Below are positions 1 to 8,958 of a stretch of DNA of 64,000 nt, in pieces. Origin of the DNA: Chitinophaga pinensis (GTDB lineage Bacteria > Bacteroidota > Bacteroidia > UKL13-3). The position numbers were made by a program, and so were the translations under genes. The stretch's first letter is position 1, and each line of letters begins with the position of its first letter. The notes under the pieces were generated by a model that searched no databases, was not told the origin of the DNA, and saw only the letters and a program-made list of their open reading frames with translations. The stretch is taken from positions 62,001 through 126,000 of the forward strand of contig CAMARW010000008.1 of NCBI GenBank assembly GCA_945860865.1, written 5' to 3'.

Positions 1-3000
1 GTGCAATACATACATGCCTGGATTTAATCCAGCTAAAGGTAATTGAATGGCTGCTTTGTTTGCATCCTGTTTAATGCTAGGCCAAATTTTAACTAAACTA
101 CCTGTTAAGGTGTATATTTCAATAGCATCTATCGTATTGGCTTCACCCGTTTTTATCCAAACAGCGTCTGAAGCGGGATTAGGATAAATTTGGATAGTAT
201 TTTCAATGCCATCGGCCTGTACCATTCTGGTTCCTAAATCTGTTTTTGTGCCATCAAAATCTACTTGCCATAATTTATAATAAAGCCTTGTATTAGCATT
301 TAGTAAATCTTTATCCAAATGCTGGTAACTTGTTAAGCTATTCGAATTTCCTTTTCCTTTATAAAAAGTAATTGGTTCAAACCGAATGCCATCGTACGAC
401 CTTTCTATATAAAATCCTTTGTTATTAATTTCTGTTGATGTTTGCCATTTAACTAAAACATCACTACCCATGGTACTTAACGCAAACTTTGTAAGTGATA
501 CAGGTAATGGATGAGATATTGCCTCATCGCATCCCATATAGGGTTTAAAAGCATCGCGTGGTTGGTGGTCTATGTCAAATCCTAAACGAGGAATTGGCAT
601 GCAAACCAATGCTGTATCACCCAATGAAGTTCCAGCTAAACGTAAATTCCATGGACTCACAAATTGCACCTGTTTGCTTCTAGAATTTGAATTGGTATTT
701 GTTGCGGTGGCAAAGGCTGCTAAGCTTGCATAATCTGTAGCGGAAGCATTTCCCACAAATCCATTATTTCCGTTTGCAAAAAGTAAATTCCTATTCATAA
801 TTGGATTACTGCCTGTCCAAAAATAGGCCGCATAATGTTTGGTGCCCATTGCACTGATATTGCTGCGCTCGTTAATAAAGATATTGTTGAATACAGAATC
901 TTGTTGGTTTCCTGTAATAGAAAGGTATGCTGCCGTATATTCGGTGCCTGTATTACTTACATTTTCACCAGAAATTTTCACCGTATTATAGAATATTTTA
1001 TTGGCAGTTCCATCTTTTGAAATGCCCCAATACAACACATTACCTGTGTTCGCATTGGATGCACTGTCTGTACCTAAATGAATCTCATTGTGATGCAATT
1101 GCATATTTGGACCCGAAACAAGGATGCCTCTTACTCTTGTTGCCGTATTGGCTAGTGGACCAATGCCAAAAACAGAATTCCGAGAAACCTCAATACTGTT
1201 TCCAAATATTTGAATACCAGTAGTTATACCAGATGGAATACCACTGGTATAAATTTGAGAAACACGGTTGTCTGTTACGATTCGTTGTCCGGCAGAACCA
1301 CTGCCCGCATTAATACCATATAAGAAAATGAAATTAGGATTAATTAAACTAGCGTTGCTAGGAATATGGTAAAGCTTCTGTACCACATTATTTCTGATAA
1401 TATAAGGGGTAATGCCAGTATGAAAAATGCCATTTAATGCTTTAGAATGATGCATGCTATATTGTAAGTTGCTAACGGTATTATTTTCTAATAGCAAATG
1501 TTGCCCATTATGCACGGTAAAGTCTATTCCACTCAAATCGCCATTACAGGCCAAGCTAATACTTCCTTGGGTTTGGTTCGAACCAATAAAGTTATTTCTT
1601 ACTATAAAATTACCCGAACTGGCATTGAAACGCATTCCGTATAAGTTAAGGAGGCCTCCGCCAATAGCCTGAATGGATCCAATGCGGTTATTGATGAGTT
1701 GAACAGAATCTAAAGCTGAACCGAAACTGCTGCCAATATTAATGGCGCTGAAGCCTGCCGTGCCAACTGGATTGGTATAATTAATTAGAATACTTGCAAG
1801 GCCAGTATCAGATCCTAAAATATTGTCTTCTATCAAAAACTTTCCATTTAAAACGCCAATTAAAGAATTGTTTAAGTTATTAAACAAACCTGTAAACTGA
1901 ATTCTTCTAAAGGTGTTTTGCCTAACTGTTAAATCTAAGCCTTGTAGCATCATGAGCCAAAAAGTGCCCGATGTGCCATCAAATTGAGTTGGTTGCGCGC
2001 CACCACAATATGCGGCAGAGCCCCCAAAGAAATTATTGGATATCAATCCGCCATTGGCTGAATAAGAGATAAAAGAAAAATTACCAGCATGTGTGTAGGT
2101 GGAATTTTTATAAAAGCTATTTCCTGAAATAGTAAAATTTTCATTGTTGTTATCCACTAAAATTCCAAAGTTATTAGGGTTGGCAATTTCATTATTAGAA
2201 ATAACATTATTACTCGATAGTGCTTGAGAAGGACCAGTAGAAGCTTGTGCTGAAATACAAACTCCAGGCCGAGTGCTAGGGCTAAAAGCGCCAATTAAGC
2301 AACTATCAATTACATTATTGTCATTTCCTGTTACCAATCTATTGCCAAATTTAACAATGCCATCACTATTTAAAAATGGGTCACTGTATAAGTTGCAATT
2401 TCTAATTTGATTAAACGAAGCATCATTTTCAAACAGCACACAAGGGCCACCAGTAGTATTTCTTATCGTAATTTTTCTTCCGGCATTGCTTAGTGTATCT
2501 GAACCATTGATACTAATAAAGCTACATCCATTTAAGTTAAATACTGCCGGATACCCAGAACCAGTTATACTTACCTGAACGCCATTGGCTGGTCTTACAC
2601 TTATGGTATGGGTAGCACTCACTCCTTGAATAAGGTTTGAAAATGTAAAAGGAAAAGTTTCTGTAGGGGGAGAATAAGTGCTTTGCGTGAGCAAAAAAGT
2701 AACTGGGGCAGAAACCCCTCTTTGATTAAGATCGGTAATTGCTGCAGTTAAAGTTGAATAGTTGCCACCTGTTCCAACTCTATAAATACCGGCTAAGGGT
2801 GGTGCTACAATTCTAAATCTAAAAGGGTTTGTGGGAGGCGTTAATAGGCTATCCATGCTCACACTGGTAAAGCCCAATGATGGCAATGCCGCATAATTAC
2901 CTGCACTATCTGCTGCAACAAAAAAGTAATAAATAGAATCTCCAATTATTGGCAAGGAGGTGAGCAAGGCATAATTTAAAGTAAAGGTAAATGGGGAGGC

Positions 3001-6000
3001 ATTGCTGGCAGATTCAACAAATTTCCAGCCATTAAAACTACTTTGGTTCAAACCGAAACCATTGCCTTCTGATTTCTTTTTAAAATAAACGCGTGGTCTT
3101 CTGCCATTCGCCACATTGATACCACTTAGTGTATCGGTTATGCTTATGGATGGCAAAGTTCTTAGGGGGCTAGCACCACTATTGCTTGCATTTTGGTGTG
3201 ATCCAAAAATGGGTGGATTTAAATCATATTCATTCTCATAACAACCTACGCGTGTAAGTGTATTTGAGCGCATAGAATCTAATAAATCTCGGTTGATTGC
3301 CGGAATAACCGAGCCTATGCGGAGTGCTCCGCCTTTACTTGGTCTAAGATTGCTATTGCTTATAAATAATGGATTACTTGAAATGGAATTGGCATTACCA
3401 CCTAGTATCGACTGCAATTCTGCTAGTGTATTAAAAGAACTCAAACCACTCGTTAACAATACACCATTAATGCTATTTGCAAAATAATTATTGTGGTTAA
3501 TAACCGCTCCAGCAATGGGTAAGGTAACAGAAACCCAAATAGCCGCGTTTCTAGATCCACTAATTGGGTTACCTATGCCATTGCTAAAATTATTGTTTCT
3601 AATTTCTAAACCTGTAAACGGTCCACTACCAAATATTTGCATGGCACCTGAACCAATAGCACCAGAACCAAAACTAGAACCACCCGTTAGGTGCACAGAA
3701 TTATACAACACTTTAATATTAGTTCCGCCCGCTATTCTAATACCGAAACTGTTAAAAATATTTCCAAATCCATTGCCGCTGGTGGTACAAACAATGCGGG
3801 AAATGCTGTTGTTATAAATTGAATCATTGTTTATGCCCACACCTGAAGGAATTGAAATTCCATAACAACCTGTGCTGTTAAGATTGGCGCTTTCTAGGTT
3901 GTGGATGATATTACTTTTGATGCTCGAATTAGTTACATCCTCCCCAATTGTTATGCCACTAACAATTGGTACAAACTGCGTAAAAAAATTGATAATAGAA
4001 TTTTTATTTACTACCGCTTTATCAACCCCTTCAAGATAAATACCTGTTCCTGCCAAGTTTAGGTTAAAACTATCTGTGCTAAAACGATTGTTCTCTATCA
4101 ATAAATTACTTATGGGCGAACTAATTGAACCAATCGCTAGTAGTCCGGATAAACCAAAATATAAATTACAGTTTCTAATGGCTATCCTGTCTGCTCCAGC
4201 GGCCTTAACAATTGCTTGCGTACCAATACCGGTTCTGGCGCCAATAATTACAATTTGTGTGGTGCCCATATTACCTCCTTTTAGGTTTAGGTTTTTAAAT
4301 TCTACATTTTTTACCCCACCATTTGTATTGTTAGATTGAATAAAGACTACACTCTGCGCATTGTTTTGGGTATTATGCAAACTAACATTTCTACTGTTCG
4401 AATTGGCGTTGGAACCATCAAAGGTAAATCCAATTACGCCGTCTCTTACTACAAATAATGCCGAGTCAAATGATCCAAAAATAAGTGAACTAACACCTGT
4501 TGCAGGTTTAATAACTAAGGTATTTGAGGCAGACATGCCCACAGAAGCCCTGAGTGATAATGGAAATGTTTCTAGTCCGCCAAACGCGGGTGTGGTATAA
4601 ATAGCATTACTAAGTAACAAAGTAATTGGTCCCGTTTGCACGCTCGCCTCAAACCTCCTTAAAGCCGCTGTAAGCGAATTAAAATTACCGCCATTGCCAA
4701 CCGTAAAAGTGCCTGAAAGGGTATCAAAAACGGGGAAGAAATTAATGTTACCTGTAACAGGAAAATGGCTAGATAGCAATGTAGTTGAACTTGGGTTGCC
4801 TGCTAAAATTACCGAGCCTGCTCCAATATTAGCATTGCTATCTTCTGCGGTAGCAAAAAATTCGATGGTATCTCCTGGTAATAATCCACTTTGTAGCAGG
4901 CTATAATTTACCTGAAAGGTAAAAGGCGAGGCATTATCTGCAGTTAAAACAAACTTCCAACCGCCATTTGCATTTGTGTTGGCAATAAAAACATTGGCAT
5001 CCGTTTTCTTTTTAAAATACAGTCTAGGTCTATTGGCTACCGCTACTTTAACTCCAAATCTATCTGTGGCAAAAGTCCTAATTTGTGGTGCAGCTTGGTA
5101 AGGAGAAACGCCCCTTAGCGGCAAATAAGAAATAGTTGGTTTAGCTAAATCTGAGGGGGTAAAAGCACCTTCATAGCAGCCAATATCTGGGTATCTAGTA
5201 TTGCGTAATGACCCATTTATGTCTCTTTGAACCGTTACAGGAGTGTCTATGTAATTTGCTCCAGATTCTATTTGGCTAGGGATGCCAAAAGCAGGGGCCA
5301 AGTTATAAGGTGAAAATACAGCTTGCTGAAAAATTACATCTTCGAAATAACTGTCCATCTCCCTTGGTGTTACTCTATTTTTAAACTGCGCTAGCGTGCT
5401 ATCTATTGTATTTGCATCAAAGTATATGGCAAATCTGCCTGGCGTGCCGGCTGCATAAAAAAGGTTATGGTTTGAACCTATTCTGTAGGTAGCTAAACTG
5501 CTTCCTTCTCTGTAATAGGCAGCAGTAAATCCATTTATGATAGCCAATGATTTATTTATAAAAACATTGTTTCTTGTTTCTACTTGCGAGAATATAGCTG
5601 AACGCAAGCAGTAAGAAACTAGGTTGCCAGAATTTTGTGCATTAAGGTAAACTGTGTTGTGGTAAATCCGACTGATATTGCTAGCAACAAAATTGTTGAT
5701 ATAAATGCCATAGATATTGCCAACAATCTGACTGTAATACGTTTCAAAATCACTTATAAGGTTATTACATATATTCACATTTAAAGCGCCCGATCCAATT
5801 TCTATACCGGTAAGCGTAACGTTAATAGAGTCGGATCTAAAGCCATAAATTTTATTGCGCAAAATATTGATTTGTGCATTGCTATTGTTGTATTCTATGC
5901 CTTTAACTATTCCTAATTTTGTTCTTAATTGATAGAAACTATTGCCTTCAATTAGTTTTGCACCTGTATTTGCTGTTCCAGTTGCAGGTTTCAAATATCC

Positions 6001-7431
6001 AATTACTGAACCATTAACCAAATTAACTAAATCAAAGATTTCATTGCCTACCACGCTATCTGCTTGGTTTGAGTTTTGGTTATTAAAAATAGCAATATGT
6101 TGACCAGTATGGCAGGTATTATTATAAATTCTATTATTAAAAACTCTGCCAATTCCCTGCGATCCAAATAGGTTGATGGCATAAAAACTCGTATTGCCAA
6201 AGTTTCCGTAAATTTCATTTCTAATTAAGGGTGAATATTTATTGGAAGCACAGGTTAATTGAATGCCTGTAAAAATTCCTGGTGCTGTTCCCTGGTACCT
6301 GTTGTTTTCAATTCTATTGGCAGTTATAACTAAGGTATCACTGGCTATGGCATTAATCCCATTAAAGGTCCCGCTCAGTGTTAAACCATTCGATATAAAA
6401 TTACTATCAATAAATAACCTGGTGTTTGTATTGTTTATTAAAATACCATTATTAGTACCAGAGGAAGTGGTATCTGTTATTGTATTTACCCTTACAATGG
6501 CTCTCACAATGCGTTGCAGGTCTATTCCGTTTAAGGTATTGGTAAAGCTGGTTCCACCACCAGAAATGGTATTGCCTTCTATTAGTAAATTATTTTGGTA
6601 ATAAGCAATAATACCTGTGCCAATAGAGGTATTGTTTGATCCAAATCTTCTAATTACATTTCCTCTGCCCTCAGCACCTATATAGTTTCCATGATCGTAT
6701 AAGCTAGTGGATGCAGTAGTTGAGTTAATGCCTGTAAAGTAGATGCCATGTTGCCCATTCGTAATGGTATTTCCTTCGATGGTATTAAATGAATGGGCAT
6801 CAGTTGAAAGGGTGTAATTAATGGTAGATGTATTTGTAGCCAAATGATTACCTGCATAAATACCGGTTTGTGTCATAAAAGTATTACGTCTAAAGGTAAT
6901 TTCGCAATCTATTATGTTATTAAATCTGCAACCATCTACCGGACTCACCGCATTTCTTTTTACCAGCATTATTCCATATTCGTACTGTGTTGTGCTCGAA
7001 ACATTCGTATTGGATTCTATGAATATTAGATTCTCTAAAGTCACATAATCTACACCTATTAATTTAAATAGGGCATCTATGCCACCCAAACCAGCGCCAG
7101 AAGTAAAAATTGGTTTTGAACTCGCACTTAAATTTTTACGTATGATTAAGGGATTGCTTGCATTTAAACTCGCATTTAAAATGGCTGAACCAAGGCTTAA
7201 TCCTGCATTTGGAAGCGTTTCTGTATGTCCGTTTCCTATTTCAATGCTGGCACCGCCGCTGCCTACGCCATTTAGGTTTAGTGCCGTAACTGCCGCATTA
7301 AGCGTAGGATAATCGCATCCAGAGGTACACACCGTTTTGGTGCCAACGATAGGTTGGGCATACATCAAAAAATTAACAAATAAACAGCAAAGGAAAAGCA
7401 AATATTTTTTATTTAAATCGCTGATTTTCAT
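1..7431 (-). CDS. Giant T9SS-secreted right-handed beta-helix protein (3' end outside window)
   Basis: The minus-strand frame is open from the ATG at 7431 to the window edge, at least 2477 residues. It starts with a signal peptide (Lys-rich, then LLFLCCLFVNFLMYAQ). Three large Asn/Gly-rich modules follow, each opening with a motif like VGNGGNFNSLTAAL (near 7335, 4708 and 2787) and carrying many N-x-I/V-rich beta-helix rungs. Two inter-module linkers (about 5115-4720 and 3165-2790) are copies of each other, with RPRxYFKKK and GWKFV. Residues from about position 190 down read IQIYPNPASDAVWIKTG and end LAGLNPGMYVLH, a type A T9SS sorting domain (Por secretion tail), so only roughly 10-20 residues should be missing. 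It is likely a cell-surface or released protein, perhaps binding polysaccharide; no catalytic residues are apparent. All plus-strand ORFs here are shadows. Confidence 0.9.
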   Translation of the reverse strand, partial: MKISDLNKKYLLFLCCLFVNFLMYAQPIVGTKTVCTSGCDYPTLNAAVTALNLNGVGSGGASIEIGNGHTETLPNAGLSLGSAILNASLNASNPLIIRKNLSASSKPIFTSGAGLGGIDALFKLIGVDYVTLENLIFIESNTNVSSTTQYEYGIMLVKRNAVSPVDGCRFNNIIDCEITFRRNTFMTQTGIYAGNHLATNTSTINYTLSTDAHSFNTIEGNTITNGQHGIYFTGINSTTASTSLYDHGNYIGAEGRGNVIRRFGSNNTSIGTGIIAYYQNNLLIEGNTISGGGTSFTNTLNGIDLQRIVRAIVRVNTITDTTSSGTNNGILINNTNTRLFIDSNFISNGLTLSGTFNGINAIASDTLVITANRIENNRYQGTAPGIFTGIQLTCASNKYSPLIRNEIYGNFGNTSFYAINLFGSQGIGRVFNNRIYNNTCHTGQHIAIFNNQNSNQADSVVGNEIFDLVNLVNGSVIGYLKPATGTANTGAKLIEGNSFYQLRTKLGIVKGIEYNNSNAQINILRNKIYGFRSDSINVTLTGIEIGSGALNVNICNNLISDFETYYSQIVGNIYGIYINNFVASNISRIYHNTVYLNAQNSGNLVSYCLRSAIFSQVETRNNVFINKSLAIINGFTAAYYREGSSLATYRIGSNHNLFYAAGTPGRFAIYFDANTIDSTLAQFKNRVTPREMDSYFEDVIFQQAVFSPYNLAPAFGIPSQIESGANYIDTPVTVQRDINGSLRNTRYPDIGCYEGAFTPSDLAKPTISYLPLRGVSPYQAAPQIRTFATDRFGVKVAVANRPRLYFKKKTDANVFIANTNANGGWKFVLTADNASPFTFQVNYSLLQSGLLPGDTIEFFATAEDSNANIGAGSVILAGNPSSTTLLSSHFPVTGNINFFPVFDTLSGTFTVGNGGNFNSLTAALRRFEASVQTGPITLLLSNAIYTTPAFGGLETFPLSLRASVGMSASNTLVIKPATGVSSLIFGSFDSALFVVRDGVIGFTFDGSNANSNSRNVSLHNTQNNAQSVVFIQSNNTNGGVKNVEFKNLNLKGGNMGTTQIVIIGARTGIGTQAIVKAAGADRIAIRNCNLYFGLSGLLAIGSISSPISNLLIENNRFSTDSFNLNLAGTGIYLEGVDKAVVNKNSIINFFTQFVPIVSGITIGEDVTNSSIKSNIIHNLESANLNSTGCYGISIPSGVGINNDSIYNNSISRIVCTTSGNGFGNIFNSFGIRIAGGTNIKVLYNSVHLTGGSSFGSGAIGSGAMQIFGSGPFTGLEIRNNNFSNGIGNPISGSRNAAIWVSVTLPIAGAVINHNNYFANSINGVLLTSGLSSFNTLAELQSILGGNANSISSNPLFISNSNLRPSKGGALRIGSVIPAINRDLLDSMRSNTLTRVGCYENEYDLNPPIFGSHQNASNSGASPLRTLPSISITDTLSGINVANGRRPRVYFKKKSEGNGFGLNQSSFNGWKFVESASNASPFTFTLNYALLTSLPIIGDSIYYFFVAADSAGNYAALPSLGFTSVSMDSLLTPPTNPFRFRIVAPPLAGIYRVGTGGNYSTLTAAITDLNQRGVSAPVTFLLTQSTYSPPTETFPFTFSNLIQGVSATHTISVRPANGVQVSITGSGYPAVFNLNGCSFISINGSDTLSNAGRKITIRNTTGGPCVLFENDASFNQIRNCNLYSDPFLNSDGIVKFGNRLVTGNDNNVIDSCLIGAFSPSTRPGVCISAQASTGPSQALSSNNVISNNEIANPNNFGILVDNNNENFTISGNSFYKNSTYTHAGNFSFISYSANGGLISNNFFGGSAAYCGGAQPTQFDGTSGTFWLMMLQGLDLTVRQNTFRRIQFTGLFNNLNNSLIGVLNGKFLIEDNILGSDTGLASILINYTNPVGTAGFSAINIGSSFGSALDSVQLINNRIGSIQAIGGGLLNLYGMRFNASSGNFIVRNNFIGSNQTQGSISLACNGDLSGIDFTVHNGQHLLLENNTVSNLQYSMHHSKALNGIFHTGITPYIIRNNVVQKLYHIPSNASLINPNFIFLYGINAGSGSAGQRIVTDNRVSQIYTSGIPSGITTGIQIFGNSIEVSRNSVFGIGPLANTATRVRGILVSGPNMQLHHNEIHLGTDSASNANTGNVLYWGISKDGTANKIFYNTVKISGENVSNTGTEYTAAYLSITGNQQDSVFNNIFINERSNISAMGTKHYAAYFWTGSNPIMNRNLLFANGNNGFVGNASATDYASLAAFATATNTNSNSRSKQVQFVSPWNLRLAGTSLGDTALVCMPIPRLGFDIDHQPRDAFKPYMGCDEAISHPLPVSLTKFALSTMGSDVLVKWQTSTEINNKGFYIERSYDGIRFEPITFYKGKGNSNSLTSYQHLDKDLLNANTRLYYKLWQVDFDGTKTDLGTRMVQADGIENTIQIYPNPASDAVWIKTGEANTIDAIEIYTLTGSLVKIWPSIKQDANKAAIQLPLAGLNPGMYVLH
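1575..1584. repeat. Perfect copy of GGTTCGAACC
   Basis: It lies inside the beta-helix gene (frame encoding Gly-Ser-Asn) and is extended to TTGGTTCGAACCAA. Confidence 0.85.
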
Positions 7432-7449
7432 TATTTTAAATTTAATTTT

Positions 7450-7482
7450 CAAAGATAGCATAAAATTTTTACATGGCAGCAA
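7450..7482 (-). promoter_or_regulatory. Bacteroidota-type promoter for the beta-helix gene
   Basis: On the minus strand TATCTTTG (7457-7450) matches the TAnnTTTG -7 box. TTTG at 7483-7480 lies 22 bases upstream and may be the -33 element. The -7 box ends 18 bases before the ATG. Sequence match only. Confidence 0.55.
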
Positions 7483-7523
7483 ATTGCCCTTCCTTTAATT
7501 TGAATTTAAGATTATTTAAAGAA

Positions 7524-7558
7524 ATTACGAATTACGAATTACGAATTAAAAATTACGA
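7524..7558. repeat. Short tandem repeat of ATTACGA (7-bp period)
   Basis: Three perfect back-to-back copies of ATTACGA (7524-7544), one degenerate unit (7545-7551) and a fourth perfect copy (7552-7558) lie in the spacer between two divergent genes. No stem or terminator is evident. Slippage or leftover of a longer intergenic repeat would both explain it. Confidence 0.7.
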
Positions 7559-7613
7559 AGAATCTTTTTGATTGAAATTAGATTTTACCAGACAGCAGTA
7601 ATTCTGAAATGGA

Positions 7614-7643
7614 TTTGAATAATTGCAATTCCACCTATATTTG
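7614..7643 (+). promoter_or_regulatory. Promoter of kdsB
   Basis: TATATTTG (7636-7643) matches the -7 box TAnnTTTG, and TTTG (7614-7617) lies 18 bases upstream as a possible -33 element. The box ends 14 bases before the ATG, implying a leader of about 10 bases. Confidence 0.55.
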
Positions 7644-7657
7644 CTTAAAAATCTATA

Positions 7658-8404
7658 ATGAATATTTTAGGAATAATTCCAGCAAGATATGCTAGTACCC
7701 GTTTTCCGGGTAAGCCACTCATTCAAATAGCAGGTAAAAGCATGTTGCAAAGAGTGTATGAGCAATCTATTAAAGCAGATCAATTAACTAATGTAATTAT
7801 TGCAACAGACGATGATAGCATTGCCAAGCATGCAGAAAGTTTTGGTGCCAAGGTGGTTTTAACAAAATCAAACCATCCAAGTGGCACAGATAGGTGTTAT
7901 GAAGCATTACTTAATGCTAAAATTTCTGCCGATTATGTAATCAATATTCAGGGTGATGAGCCTTTTATAGATCCCATACAAATAAATGAATTGGCTGCTA
8001 TTTGTGATGGACAAACAGAACTGGCTACCCAAATGATTCCAGTTGATAATTACGAGGTTTTATTTGATACCGGTGAGGTAAAAATTGTTTTGAACACCAA
8101 CCAGGAAGCACTTTATTTTAGTAGAATGGTAATCCCTTTTATTAAGGGTGTTAATCAAACTGAGTGGCATTTGCATCATCAATACTACAGACATGTGGGC
8201 ATGTATGCATATAGAACAGATATTCTGCAAAAAATTACAGCATTATCCCCATCCTCTCTAGAAAATGCGGAGAGCTTAGAACAATTGCGCTGGATCCAGA
8301 ATGGTTTTAAAATAAAATTGGTTCAAACCAAATATGATAGTCATTGCATAGACACGCCTGAAGATATTGATAAAGTGCTTAAGTTGATGAATTTAAAAGT
8401 GTAA
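7658..8404 (+). CDS. kdsB: 3-deoxy-manno-octulosonate cytidylyltransferase (CMP-KDO synthetase)
   Basis: The 248-residue product activates KDO with CTP to give CMP-KDO, the donor for the inner core of lipopolysaccharide, in the cytoplasm. The N-terminus carries the family nucleotide-binding signature IIPARYASTRFPGKPL (about residues 6-21). IQGDEPFI near residue 100 is the metal/CTP-binding segment, and the family HVGMYAYR segment is also present. The length is typical. It appears to be a single-gene transcription unit with its own promoter, divergent from the beta-helix gene and followed by a large inverted repeat. Confidence 0.95.
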   Translation: MNILGIIPARYASTRFPGKPLIQIAGKSMLQRVYEQSIKADQLTNVIIATDDDSIAKHAESFGAKVVLTKSNHPSGTDRCYEALLNAKISADYVINIQGDEPFIDPIQINELAAICDGQTELATQMIPVDNYEVLFDTGEVKIVLNTNQEALYFSRMVIPFIKGVNQTEWHLHHQYYRHVGMYAYRTDILQKITALSPSSLENAESLEQLRWIQNGFKIKLVQTKYDSHCIDTPEDIDKVLKLMNLKV

Positions 8405-8436
8405 AGCCGCTTATTTTGGATTTTTTTTATTCATTT

Positions 8437-8472
8437 AAATTTATTTTTAAATTTATTTTTAAATTTATTTTT
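8437..8472. repeat. Perfect 12-bp tandem repeat, three copies
   Basis: AAATTTATTTTT occurs three times exactly (8437-8448, 8449-8460, 8461-8472) in the spacer between kdsB and the cold-shock gene. It is pure A/T and likely bendable. It may be an UP-like or nucleoid-protein element, or slippage. Confidence 0.85.
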
Positions 8473-8497
8473 CTCAGTATTATCTAAGTAAATGGGA

Positions 8498-8540
8498 TAT
8501 TTTCAATGAATTAATTGGCATAAATAATTCATTGAAAATA
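8498..8540. repeat. Perfect 16-bp inverted repeat with 11-base loop
   Basis: Left arm 8498-8513 (TATTTTCAATGAATTA) and right arm 8525-8540 are perfect reverse complements with an 11-base spacer. It lies downstream of kdsB and 32 bases upstream of the cold-shock -7 box. No T-tract follows on the plus strand, so it is not a classic intrinsic terminator. It could be an operator or an unusual kdsB 3' end. Confidence 0.85.
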
Positions 8541-8571
8541 AATAAGATAGTGCTAAGTTGGATTATTGGTT

Positions 8572-8579
8572 TATCTTTG
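8572..8579 (+). promoter_or_regulatory. -7 box of the cold-shock gene
   Basis: TATCTTTG matches TAnnTTTG and ends 20 bases before the ATG at 8600. I do not see a well-spaced -33 TTG. Confidence 0.5.
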
Positions 8580-8599
8580 CCATTCAATTTTTTAATATA

Positions 8600-8791
8600 A
8601 TGGCACAAGGTACAGTTAAGTTTTTCAATGTTTCCAAAGGATTTGGATTTATTACACCTGATGATGGTGGTAAAGATGTTTTTGTTCACGCAAATGGTTT
8701 AATGAACGATATAGAAGAAGGTAACAAAGTTACTTTTGAAACTGAAGATGGAAAAAAAGGTCCAAGCGCAGTAAAAGTTCAGTTGGTTTAA
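8600..8791 (+). CDS. Cold-shock domain protein (CspA family)
   Basis: This 63-residue single cold-shock domain is an RNA/ssDNA chaperone that melts RNA structure. Both nucleic-acid-binding motifs are visible: RNP1 as KGFGFIT (about residues 14-20) and RNP2 as DVFVHAN (about 26-32). The start is the ATG followed by AQGTVKFFN; an upstream in-frame TTG would add 14 residues foreign to the family and would sit on the promoter. The gene stands alone between its own -7 box and an intrinsic terminator. The repeats and perfect inverted repeat upstream are candidates for its regulation. Confidence 0.95.
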   Translation: MAQGTVKFFNVSKGFGFITPDDGGKDVFVHANGLMNDIEEGNKVTFETEDGKKGPSAVKVQLV

Positions 8792-8820
8792 TTACCAATT
8801 ATTTACATTTTTAGAAAAAA

Positions 8821-8850
8821 AGTCGTGCCAAATGGTTCGGCTTTTTTTTT
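8821..8850 (+). terminator. Intrinsic terminator of the cold-shock gene
   Basis: A stem of about 9 bp (AGTCGTGCC with GGTTCGGCT, two wobbles and one mismatch) and a 4-base loop are followed by nine T residues. Confidence 0.8.
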
Positions 8851-8958
8851 GTTATATCTCCTGGAAAATTTCATTATACAAATCACTTTATTTTTTTTAA
8901 GAACTTATTAAGCATTTTTTTTGTCTTCTTTGTGTAAATTGCCATTGAAATTTTGAGC

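Noticed and set aside
1575-1584. GGTTCGAACC as a tRNA T-arm
   Set aside because: T-arms carry GGTTCGANTCC. No acceptor stem, anticodon arm or D-arm surrounds any copy, and most lie inside genes.
835-7312. Many plus-strand ORFs of 60-112 codons
   Set aside because: They are antisense to the continuous minus-strand beta-helix gene, which has a signal peptide and sorting tail. They are shadows.
8480-8689. Minus-strand ORF across the cold-shock gene
   Set aside because: It overlaps the promoter and cold-shock coding sequence in antisense and contains no family motif.
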